Below are positions 54,237 through 64,000 of a DNA stretch of 64,000 nucleotides, piece by piece. The stretch spans positions 37,091,020 to 37,155,019 of the forward strand of contig NC_092701.1 in assembly GCF_964275005.1 (NCBI RefSeq), given 5' to 3'. The notes beneath the pieces were generated by a model that was given only the letters and a program-made list of their open reading frames with translations, made no database searches and was not told the origin of the DNA. How positions within the stretch are numbered: the first letter of the stretch is position 1; each line of letters begins with the position of its first letter. A program made the translations under genes and the position numbers. Source of the stretch: Diadema setosum. Taxonomy: Eukaryota; Echinodermata; Echinoidea; Diadematoida; Diadematidae.

Positions 54237-57200
54237 TTAGGAATGGCTGAGAGAAGCGGGACAGCGGGAAAAGTTCGCAATCAGTGTGTTGAAGGCGGTC
54301 CAGACAGCGGGAATTTTGAAGCATACAGTCCCACCTCCTCTTTTAAACTGGCTTTCCTGTTTAAAAGCAAAGACACAAGTAGGCGACGAAACACTTTACA
54401 AGAATGTTGGTAATCCCAAGAGTTAGAAGCGGAAGACAAACCCTACTTCTATCTTCCCATCCATGCATCTCTCTATCTCTCAGGTTGCACAAAACTCCAA
54501 CTCTTCCCATCCTCATAGAACATACTTTCACCGATCTTAATCATAGATCTGTCCTTTATCATTGTTTTTAAACTCCCGCTGTTCAAAAACGTCAACAAAA
54601 GCATGTATTATAGCTATAGCTCTTCATTACTTAGTGTCGTAAATGGTTTGTATACACAACGTGAACACATAAACGCACAGAACATTGGCTTCTACTTACA
54701 TTCCTGTTGATGTCGCCTATGCACGTCCACTTCTCATGCTCGCTGATTGCCCATTTAGAATGGTCCTTGGTATACTCGAAGCTTAGCACGCCATCAAAAG
54801 TGATATTCTCGACATTTTCCACCTTGTACACTCCGGTGCAGAAAGACGGTAGCTTGGTCGCCGCCTTCCTCCACGTCTCGGCATACATATCGTCGCCTAA
54901 AGCAGGTGCCACCCAGTGCGAGTACAGATCTATAAGGAACCCATAAAGTTGTTAACTGGTAATTTTTTCCGTGATAGCAAATTAGTTTACGGGTCATTGA
55001 GGAGTTTTACAAATTCAGGTCGTCGTGCCAACCCCTTTTTGCAATGTAACAGTCCTCTGTTGACATAGTCTTTTGATTCATCTGCCTCTATCATTTCTAT
55101 TCTTGTAATCAGCTATATTTCACGATCTGCTAATTTTTCATCAACATGATTGTTCTTCTACAACCCTTGCAGTTTAATTTGCCAACTTTCTTGGCAAAGC
55201 TATTTCGAGGTTTTATGATGCAGATATATCACAATCGCTTTCATCACCGTCATCACTATCATCATCGATATCATCATCGATATCATATCCACTTCTTCTA
55301 TCCGAGTCTTGAACTCCTATACGGTATGGGAAAACTCGTCATCACTGCAGACAATATCTGTTCTATTCATTTAAATTCTTACCATTGTAACGATCATCAC
55401 TTTTTAACTGCAACTGTCGTAAAAATCCCAGTTTCTCTTACATTGCATGCTCCATCCCTAATTCTTTAAATGGGTAAATTTGTCAAATCATGGTAGAGAC
55501 TGCGACAGCAGTTCTCTCAGTCGGAGTCGTGCTTCGTCGACGACCATGTCATCATCATCACTAACCACCGTCATAATCATCCATTGAAACCCTTCTCTTT
55601 ATAGTTATGCATGTATTTGGATGGAATATTTCATCGTCATCGTTATTCATGGAATGGTTTTCATCATTCATGATTTCAGGAGGTTCCTATCAACACCAAT
55701 ATCTTTATCACCGTAGTCATCATCATCATAAACATTAGTTTCGTCATTATATCACTTTCATTAAATCACTCTTCACGATTACAAAATCATTTCACCTTCA
55801 CCGAAATTGACGAATTTAGCATAGCTGGTGAAAGCTTGTCCACCTGCAGAAGTCAAGACAACCGAGCTGTTCCAAGGAGCACTTTCGACGTGGTGTCCCT
55901 CGGTGACCGAAACAAGGTCTTCAAATTTCGCTTTGAAAGACTGCGGAATGTTTGCGTCGTACACCCATGGGTTGTTGTACAAAAGTTGGTGAGCTGTGAA
56001 AAAAAGTTCACGGAATCAAGTGAAAATTATGATTATTAGTCTGTATAGATTAAGTATAGACTGGAAGCTTTTTTATGGTCGACAAGTCGAGTTTTTCCCC
56101 CTAAGAAAAAACGACAATGAATTTGAAGAATTTCGCAACATCTCATATTCTTGTCCATGTTGTCTTCTTGTGTCACGCAAGTCAACTTGGCCGAGCTTCA
56201 GTAACTCGATCTCTCTTCATATATCCCTTGAGTTAATGATGTTAGCAAGTCATACTTCCTCACGTACAGATATCCATCCTTTCGTCTTAGTCTGAGTTGT
56301 GACGTTTCCATCTTTGTGCGTAATAATTTAGGGCGATTCTGAAGTTTAGGTTCAAACACGACGTCGGTATTCTCTCTCTTCCTTTGTTATTTTCATACTG
56401 TCCACATTAAAAGGATCATACCATTTTGCCAAGAGAATTACTTCAATTGTTGTATTCAATTATTATCCACTCCCTGAACGTGGAAGAAAGGAAGAAGCTT
56501 TAACCCTATAAAGCCCAAGGGGGGGGGGGGGCACATTGTGCCCCCTACCAGATTTTCATTCGCCACTCCTTCGCCTTCTATCCAATTTGAACAAAATTTG
56601 GTGACTTTTCCTAAAATCTTATTCCGAACGTTTTGATATATAATTAAGCCATATTTGATATTGCTGGTTGTCATGGCAACCATAAACTGACAACCATGTC
56701 AGTCAGATTTTTGCGTATTTTTCTGTTCCAATTCCAATTTACAATATTATAATGTATGAAATAGGCGTTTCTTGGCTGAAATTTGCTGAAGAAGCAAAAT
56801 GTGAAGTAATTATGGCTCTGAAATGCTTTTCCTATTATTTCTTTTCTTTTTTTTGTGCCAACGGCATAAAACAATAAATATAAAAGAGATACTTGAAAAT
56901 AAAAGTATTTTCCAAAGATTGCCATTCTATTTTGTGTCATTTTGATTCCTTCACCCAAGTTATACCTCTAATATCATTTGTTTATCACATTATCAATCTG
57001 CAAACTTGAAATTCCAATATTATGGGAATATGAAATATGATTACTATGCATGTACCTATCCCAAACAATACATCACAGGTCTCATAATGTATTTCTTTAT
57101 TTTGTTATGAATAGCGCCCCTATGTGGTGACCTTGAGAAATTTCAACCATAACAAATAATGAGCCTTGACTTGCACATTATTTGTGGCAAATATGAAAAA

Positions 57201-58712
57201 TATTGGTCTATGATAAGACATATATACTGGGGATAAAGAAATTATACAGAAAATCATGTTTTTAACATATTTCCTATGTATTTCTTTATATTTTGGTGAA
57301 TAGCGCCCTCTATGGGTGACCGTGAAAAAATTCAAGTATGCGGTCATGTAGAGTATGAGTTGCTCTACCCATGTACCAAATATGACGATGAAACATCAAA
57401 CAATAACAAAGTTATGTAGGGGGGGGGGGGGTACAATGTGCCCCCCCCCCCCCCCTTAGGCCTGGGAAGGGTCAAAATAGCTTGGGCTTAATAGGGTTAA
57501 TGCCTTGTTTGTTGTTAATTCTATTGTGTTGTATTTCACAATTTTACTCTCCTTAAATTACGAAATATTAGTACACTTCCCCTATGTTCGGATTAAAAAA
57601 AAGATCTTAAAATTGACTTCATAGCACTTCCATCTTTGAAGTATTTATCATGTTATTTTAAAAGGTCAATGAAACAAGTTAACACAAATGCGAGAGTAAT
57701 GAATCATGCAAGTATCAGAAAAGTTACAATAGTTAGACAATAACGGTTTAAAAGTGCGAAGTACCATTTGTGACAGTAGAAGTAGGGGTACAAGTAAAAG
57801 CAGCTGTAGTAGTAAAATTTAATCAGTTCAATGGGAGATATTGAGGAGGAGGAGGATGTGTTGTGGTGTTGATGACTGTCGCTTTATATTATACCTTACA
57901 CTATAATAAACAAAAAAATTAAAGGATAAGAGGTCAAATGACTGTGAACGCCTTTCATATTACCAACTTTGACGAACTCTAGAGTCTTCATAGAGATACA
58001 CAGCATGGACTGGCCGAACCATACCGCATTGGATGGCCAAACGTAACTCTGATCAGAGCTATTCGGGAATTTCGGGACGCTATGAATCAACCAGAATCCC
58101 GATTCATGGTCGAAAGCAATATCACCTGTAAGATATATTGCGTGATGATTATGAAACAAGAAGAAGAAGGAAAAGAAGAACTCATAAGTTGACAATAATA
58201 TTGTCAAATATACCAATTAGTAAGGAGAGGGGCATGGTTGCTATGGTGATTTGATGCGGACAATGAAATGCTTCTTACGTTAATTGCGTGATATAAAGCT
58301 CGTGAACAAATCTAATCATAACCTGATAGTGAAGTACCAGTTTGTTCAATCAGTCTGGTTATTCTAAACATTGAATATTTAAGCAATCATTGATCTAGGT
58401 GTGAGAGGTTGGTGCGATTAGTGGATGATAATAACTTTAAATGTAAAGACCTAACTAATCTTTACCTTTCGTGTGACCCTTATCTAAAGACACCGTTCCA
58501 TTAGGAAACTCGTCATTGTACAATACATACACGACATCCTGTGATAAGGAGAAAAAAAGGAACATACAGAATAAGAGGAGACTGATATAATAATACTGTC
58601 ATTAATGCTATTGATATTGATAATGATGATGATGATAGTAGTAATACTCATGATAGTAGTAGTAGCAGTAGTAGTAATGATAATAATAATAATAATAATG
58701 ATAATAATAATG

Positions 58713-58761
<49 letters not shown>

Positions 58762-58773
58762 TAATAATAATAA

Positions 58774-58804
<31 letters not shown>

Positions 58805-60727
58805 AAAAATGTTAACAGTAATTACCACGGTCTTCTTCATCCAGGGTATACATGGTATAGCCTCCTCAGTGATGACACTGTTCTACAGAGGGTCGATTCT
58901 ACCTATCTTAAATTTCGTTGCAATGCTATCCGTGTCAATGATTGAAGTGAAAGTTATGAATGTTTGTTTGTTTGTTTGTTTGTTTACTGGCTTGTATGTC
59001 TGTTACCGAACAATTCTGCAAGGTGTGCGAATAACTTTTTATTCGTAATGTTTAAATACGCTATCTTATGCCTTGTATACATTATCATTGATTCTGTTGG
59101 CGTGACCTCAATATTTCTTGAATACGAACAATAGGAGAGTTTGAAGAGAATGTTGGTGTACCTGACTTTTGTGATTCTTGTAAATTTGCTGTAGAGTTCG
59201 GGCCACAGCCTGGTTGGTGTCTTTGAGAGAGACCGTGGACCGCGAGAAAGACTGGCTGTTTACATCCATGTACATGTGAGCAACGCCCTCTTTGATGAGC
59301 GGGTCACTGCTCTTTGAGTCACAAGGTAGCTTGTAGACAATAAACCTGAAGTTTCAAAGAGGAGTAGTTTGAGAATATACTGTTCTCTTCATCTCCTACT
59401 TCCTCCATGTCCTTCCCAATCTTTCTCTTTCAGCACACCAGAAATCATTGTAAATTACTATCAACCTATATACCATCTCTAGATATCCATTTCTACGTTT
59501 TGGTCAAGAGGACGGGCGAAGTCACATAAACAGCTGTCAAAGCTGTGTGTTAAATGTACATAGGATAAACTTAGATAAAAACACGTCTAACATGGTTCCA
59601 ATTTTGAACCATATTAAATGTCGAATGATTGGATTCTGGTTGAGATTAGTCAAGGGAAAAAAGCCAAACACTCATGTACAATTTTCAAATTTCTTCTGCA
59701 TTTACAAGGAGACATACACTCCACGTCAAAATCCTGGTTATCATTTATCGCAAATATTTTTTTATTATGCAGGGCTAGGGAATGTATGGTTAGCACAAGG
59801 GGGTGGATTTAGTACTGCATGGATTTCACACACCTCAAAAGTTAGACTTTTTGATATGTTTATTCAAGAGTGGAGAGCAGCAACATGGTCAAATAGAATC
59901 TGTACATATTAGACAATGTTTAAGGATAATTTGATGTTAGAGAAGTATTTACAGGTCTTGTGTAAGAAAGGTTATATTACATTAAGTAAATTCAGATGTA
60001 AATCTAATGGATTACCCGTTAATAAGGGCAGGTTTGATGCAAGCCTGACAGATGAATTGCATTGTACTATGTTCATCCGACGATATAGGGGGTGAATTTC
60101 ATTATATTTTTGTTTGTCCCTTTTTCAACAAAGAGAGACTGTTGTATTTACCAAGTAGCTTGACGGCCAGTAGACCAAGTGCATGACATATGGCCAAATT
60201 ATTCAGTTCAACTAATGCTTGCCATTTGAAAAAACTAACCAAATTTGTCAGAATTATTATGTTTCAGTTCTCTTCAATACCAAAGAAGAAAGACGGTAGT
60301 TTTGTAGAAAGTAAAGTAGATGTGAATGTTTGTACACGTAGTGGTAGAGTAGTTAAACGTCCTTTACGCCTTGTTTTGTAAACATATTCATTTATATCTG
60401 TTATTTTCACATGTACATGTACATTATCACTTATATTTTTGTATTCATATATTGTAAATATGTTTGTACTCTCATACCCCGAGAAGGGGTCGATAGAGTC
60501 AATAAAATCTTACAAATCTTGCAATCTTACGGCAAATCTAAGATGAAATACATTGTAATATATTATGAATGTCACACACAAGGGAGATCCTAAAAGAATA
60601 GTATCTGAACTCACCAGTCTACCGGGTTACCACTGGGATCCATGCACGTAATCTTGCCGTCTCGTCCTGGCAGCCCGGTTGCCAAGACAACCAACATCAC
60701 ACAAACTGTAGTTTTCCCTGTCATCAT
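54237..60727 (-). CDS. DNASE2: DNase II, gene C (lysosomal acid endonuclease)
   Basis: Seven exons, 60,615-60,727, 59,162-59,345, 58,466-58,538, 57,964-58,125, 55,796-55,993, 54,700-54,929 and 54,237-54,356, have the same phases as A and B and encode 359 residues with an intact frame. The signal peptide is identical to that of B. Both catalytic motifs are complete: HTKG (His 121, Lys 123) and HSKW (His 300, Lys 302). LIHSVPKFP, YNNPWVYDANIPQSF, WNSSV, KWTCIGDINR and RGGGTVCF are also kept, so an active acid DNase is expected. The C-terminal tail CPASLSHS is shared with B and differs from A (CPAH). One extra cysteine occurs in exon 2 (KLPCDS where A and B have KLPRDS), which may be unpaired. 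Exon 6 is closer to A than to B. A 1 kb MITE lies in intron 4 and a LINE relic in intron 1, both absent from B. Confidence 0.93.
56499..57500. mobile_element. ~1 kb MITE with TTAACCCTATAAAGCCC termini
   Basis: The left end TTAACCCTATAAAGCCCAAG and the right end CTTGGGCTTAATAGGGTTAA are inverted. Just inside both lie G or C runs and a CA(C/A)TGTGCCCCC block. The interior has two direct units of about 190 bp (near 57,085 and 57,279), each with ATTTCTTTAT, GAATAGCGCCC and GTGACC. It occupies most of intron 4 of DNase II gene C and is missing from the same intron of A and B. Confidence 0.8.
58612..58806. repeat. (ATA/ATG)n then (GAA)n microsatellite
   Basis: Almost 200 bp of trinucleotide repeat (TGA, GTA, then TAA, then GAA) in intron 2 of DNase II gene C. 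Poly-Ile frames over it are artefacts. Confidence 0.9.
59582..60535 (+). mobile_element. 5'-truncated LINE relic in intron 1 of gene C
   Basis: The translation reads HIKCRMIGFWLRLVKGKK at 59,600, then YTPRQNPGYHLSQIFFYYAG, and later frames give YITLSKFRCKSNGLPVNKGR and LTKFVRIIMFQFSS. This is the post-RT C-terminal region of a LINE lineage known from several marine invertebrates, in which KCR.IGFW..L and KF.R.IM blocks recur. Several frame breaks exist. The 3' part ends in CCCCGAGAAGGGGTCGATAG and GTCAATAAAATCTTACAAA. The sequence on both sides is continuous with intron 1 of gene B, which lacks the insert. Confidence 0.75.
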
Positions 60728-61800
60728 GTAAATATGGAATTTCTGTTCAGCACATCAAACGTTCCCCAGCATGGAATGGGAATGAATCAATTGGGCTCTT
60801 CGGACAAACGTGCTCCCAACCTACTGTATCAGGACACTCTTGCATACGACACGGTCACGGTCAAAGCTCTTTCGTCGACTGGGAACATGACGGAAGTTCA
60901 TACCAATATTCAAGCACTGCAACTCACGTGATAAGGTATCGAGTTTTAAAAGCATGTATTGTTATCGATAAGTGTTTTCTGCACCTACTTCTTTACCAAA
61001 CTTTCTTTTTTCCTGCTCTCACAAAAAGCAACAGAAGGAAAGATTTCGATCCATAAAGCTTTTTATGTTTGTCCAAAGTCACAGTCATTTTTCAACCTGA
61101 ATAAGGTAAGAATAATGGGATGACATATATACGACTATTATGTTCTGTTTTCAGTCGTGATGCAGGAGGGTATGGCAAGGACAGCATCTTCGGACAAAAC
61201 TACGATCACGAAGATCAATGAAGGCGTCATGGTATTTTGACTGATCCTATATAACAAACAGCTAGTGGCCCTCTTATTCTTTTCCCTCTTGTATCATTCA
61301 CAACATGATTCTTGTTTGCTGATTTGTTGGAATCCTCCCTATCCCTTGTCTCCCTTTCTCTCCCCCTTATGATTATCATTTTGTTCTTTCTCGCACGTTC
61401 CCTATATAAGCACATCTACGGCAAAATTCAAAAGGTGAACAATTTTCTTAACGTCAGTTTGATTCAAATTCGTATCAGATACCATGCAGTATGCATTCTG
61501 TGCTGTAAAACTTGGTAATCTGGGTCTGCCTGAATATTTCAAAATGTTCAGTGTGTTTTATATTTCCCTTTTCTTTTGCTTTGTTCGAGTGGATACTACA
61601 GAGTAACCCGTCTAAAGAGTCTTTTCGTGATTGAATGATGGACTTGGATAAACAAGATTAGTTTTGTTTATCCTAGTGCAATGATATCGGTTAATGAGTT
61701 AGGCTTACGATGTACTTGAAATATTTATCAGTTTTCATCTCGCCTTTCTCTTCTCTCCTTTTTCCATTTCCTTTATTTCTATATTTGTGCAAATATTTGA

Positions 61801-61835
<35 letters not shown>

Positions 61836-61915
61836 GTACATATACATAATTGGTATGTATGTATATATATATATATATATATATATGTACTCATACATAA
61901 TTGTTATGTTTATGC

Positions 61916-61950
<35 letters not shown>

Positions 61951-62039
61951 TATGGTGCACAAAAAGTGGGGTGCCCGAGCCCCCTGCCCCCGGTTCCGCC
62001 GGCCATGAATACATATTTGTAACATGAATACATATTTGC
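60728..62039. other. Upstream region of DNase II gene C, duplicated above gene B
   Basis: 60,728-61,690 is close to identical to 50,752-51,720. It is followed by three AT/ATGT microsatellite blocks (61,799-61,826, 61,863-61,887, 61,915-61,952) and a short GCCCCCTGCCCCCGGTTCC stretch. No exon is seen. Confidence 0.7.
60925..60930 (-). promoter_or_regulatory. CACGTG E-box upstream of gene C
   Basis: The same palindrome in the same ATCACGTGAG context as above gene B, 198 bp from the start codon. Part of the conservation is simply recent duplication. Confidence 0.3.
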
Positions 62040-62341
62040 AACAAGTGTTTGTAAATAAGTAATTCATAAGTTTTATGAGTGGTTCACAATATACAAGCTT
62101 TGCTTTTTAGTGGACCTCTCTATTCTTTTTTTTTTTTCCAACTGAAGCATGACTTTGTATTATTGTGGGTTGTTTGGTTTTTTTTTTGCCAGTATGCGCT
62201 CTTATGTTTATCGATATCATTTATCTATTGCAAAGGCAAATGTTTTTGTTTATGATGTAATACCTGATTTATCTTGTGTTATGTTTTGTTGGAAAAAGAA
62301 GAATGAAAATAAATGAATTGAATTGAATTGAATTGAATTGA
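62040..62341 (+). mobile_element. Solo 3' end of the 36-40 kb LINE family
   Basis: It shares GAGTGGTTCACAATATACAAG-like sequence, GCTTTTTAGTGGACCTCTC, TTATGTTTTGTTGGAAA and AATAAATGAATTG plus tandem AATTG with the LINE 3' UTR at about 40,150-40,460. This is a severely 5'-truncated insertion. The matching place in the B block (about 52,265) lacks it. Confidence 0.8.
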
Positions 62342-63054
62342 ATACATACACAGACAGCCACAACACAATCAAAGCAACACACACGTCTACAAAATGTGTT
62401 TTTTAATTTCTTCTCACCATTATACGCAATTCTTCCGCTATTGTTATGTTTGTGTATAGATGCCTACTGAACTACCCACCATGGTTTTATACTAATTCGT
62501 CAGATATCTTTCAAGACTGTTATGTCGAAAGTACATCCAATTTGATTATGTTCATTTTACATCACACCATAGCTTGTAATTTCATCTTATAAGATGACAA
62601 AAGCCCACGGTAAACATACCAGCATCATACCATGCAGTACGTCATACAAATAGGAATAGGTAAAAAGACAAGGCATTAATGATCATTATTTCTTCCGAAC
62701 GTCATAATGCTTTTCACTTTACATAAAGATTTTTAAACATATTAAAGAGAACAGATTTTGCGTAGGCCTACTCACTTTTATTACAATCACTCACAAATAC
62801 AAAGTGTTTGCAAATAAAGCAAAGATTACACTCTAACCAATGTAGGAAAATTCATGCAAACAAAAAGGATTTAACTGTTGCCTTACATTGAACCTTTAAT
62901 ATACAGCACAGCATTATGATGGAGTCATTCATTTCTTGGTTGTCTAAATTTAGGACGGACATCGAGACACGTGCGACGTGTTTTATCAATTCTCTCTTTG
63001 ATTAAGCAAATACATTGTAGATATTGCACCATATAACATACCACACTACAACTA

Positions 63055-63745
63055 AACTCCTCAAAATAAGTTCTGCAATTAAAGTTTGATATATCGTATT
63101 TCTCTTATACCCGCATTATGTTAATTAAATATGACATTTTGAGAAAGCATGATTAATTGTCTTTAAAAAATGACACCTCACTTGCCATGATTGGGTGTTC
63201 TTGGAATGTGCAAAACAGCTGAGTATAGGGACAGATCAAAAGTGAAAAGTCGCAACAATTCTGCTATTGATAATTTACAGTTTTGATGAAAAAAGGCCAA
63301 TGGAATGAGCAATGCTGAAATGACAGCACTTTCAAAAACTCCCATTTCCTAGACATTAGATGACTGTTTGGTCAACCTTTATGTTTAATTTTAATCTGCA
63401 GATACTACTCAGTTTTTAATTCATGGATGAAGTCTTGAATCTAATGATAATCTCACAATGCATTCTTTTCAAGCACATTCCTTCCTTGAAACGACAAAGC
63501 AAATGGGAAATATTATGGGAATTACACTGTTTGACATTACACGTTTGCTCTATTTTGCAACATTTCACATTTGACCTTTCCTCATACTCAGTCAAACTGT
63601 GCATTCCAGGAATTCCCAGTCATAGCAAGTGAGGTGTCATTTCAAAGATAATTAATCAGGCTTTCTTATGATGTCATATTTAATGAAGATACTGCTGGTA
63701 TAAGAGAAATATGGTATGTCAAACTTTAACTCATTTTGAGGAGTT
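63055..63745. mobile_element. Foldback element inserted in the C block
   Basis: The left end AACTCCTCAAAATAAGTTCT and the right end AACTCATTTTGAGGAGTT are inverted. Complementarity continues through AAAGTTTGATATATC, TTTCTCTTATACC, CATGATTAATTGTCTTT and TGACACCTCACTTGCCATGA. TA flanks both sides. The B block at 52,972-52,985 (ACAACTATAATATGCC) is the empty site. No coding capacity. Confidence 0.85.
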
Positions 63746-63778
63746 TATATGCCATAACCTTATATCGCCGTACACAAC

Positions 63779-64000
63779 TATGATGATAATAAAGATATCT
63801 TATTTACCCAGGGTAGCCTCTTCAGTGTTGCCACTACTCTACCAGATGGCCCTGACACTATTATTACCCCAGCATTGCCAGGTACCCATTTATACACTTG
63901 GGTCGAGAGGGACATGTTGGGTAAAAACATCTTGTCCAAGGACGTAAGCACTGGGCGGGATTCGAACTCGTGGGTCCTCCGATCGGGAATTGGGAGTCTT
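63779..64000 (-). mobile_element. tRNA-derived SINE, copy in C block (cut by window end)
   Basis: It has the same body and B box as the SINE at 53,005-53,266, at the matching position of the duplicated block. The tRNA-like head runs off the window. Confidence 0.7.

Noticed and set aside
58484-58840. Poly-Ile frame of 118 codons on the minus strand
   Set aside because: The poly-Ile part is a trinucleotide microsatellite in an intron of DNase II gene C, and the rest overlaps exon 3 of that gene in another frame.

Overview
This 64 kb window is intron-rich, AT-rich animal nuclear DNA with many microsatellites, homopolymer runs and short palindromic DNA transposons. Repeats such as the AAAGGGACTGTACAG and TTAACCCGTT palindromes, the CTCACCTGAG-ended element and tRNA-derived SINEs, together with the gene content, suggest a marine invertebrate deuterostome. 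A sea-urchin-like echinoderm is my best guess, but this rests on general resemblance and not on a diagnostic marker. No prokaryotic features are present.

Five host genes can be read exon by exon. (1) 11.0-14.1 kb, plus strand: a CISD3-like mitochondrial 2Fe-2S protein with two CDGSH motifs and an unusual cysteine-rich tail. (2) 19.5-26.1 kb, plus strand: SURF2 in six exons, behind a CpG-rich start region and a 220 bp GATA array. (3-5) 29.6-60.7 kb, minus strand: three tandem DNase II genes, each with seven exons, identical intron phases and 356-359 codons. I call them A (29,560-42,629), B (45,934-50,751) and C (54,237-60,727). SURF2 and gene A are tail to tail.

B and C belong to a head-to-tail duplication that also copied flanking DNA and an old SINE. 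The C block later gained at least three insertions that are absent from B. A and C keep the two catalytic histidine motifs of DNase II (HTK and HSK). B, although its frame and splice sites are intact, has QTK and SSK instead, so it looks like a maintained DNase II pseudoenzyme beside two active paralogues. This is the most interesting observation in the window.

The rest is mostly transposon-derived. There is a degenerate but nearly full-length LINE (about 36.0-40.5 kb) in intron 2 of gene A, several LINE 3' fragments, two tRNA-derived SINE copies, many short inverted-repeat DNA elements, and a three-layer nest of elements in SURF2 intron 4. I recognised no LTR retroelement, retrovirus, Polinton or CRISPR array.
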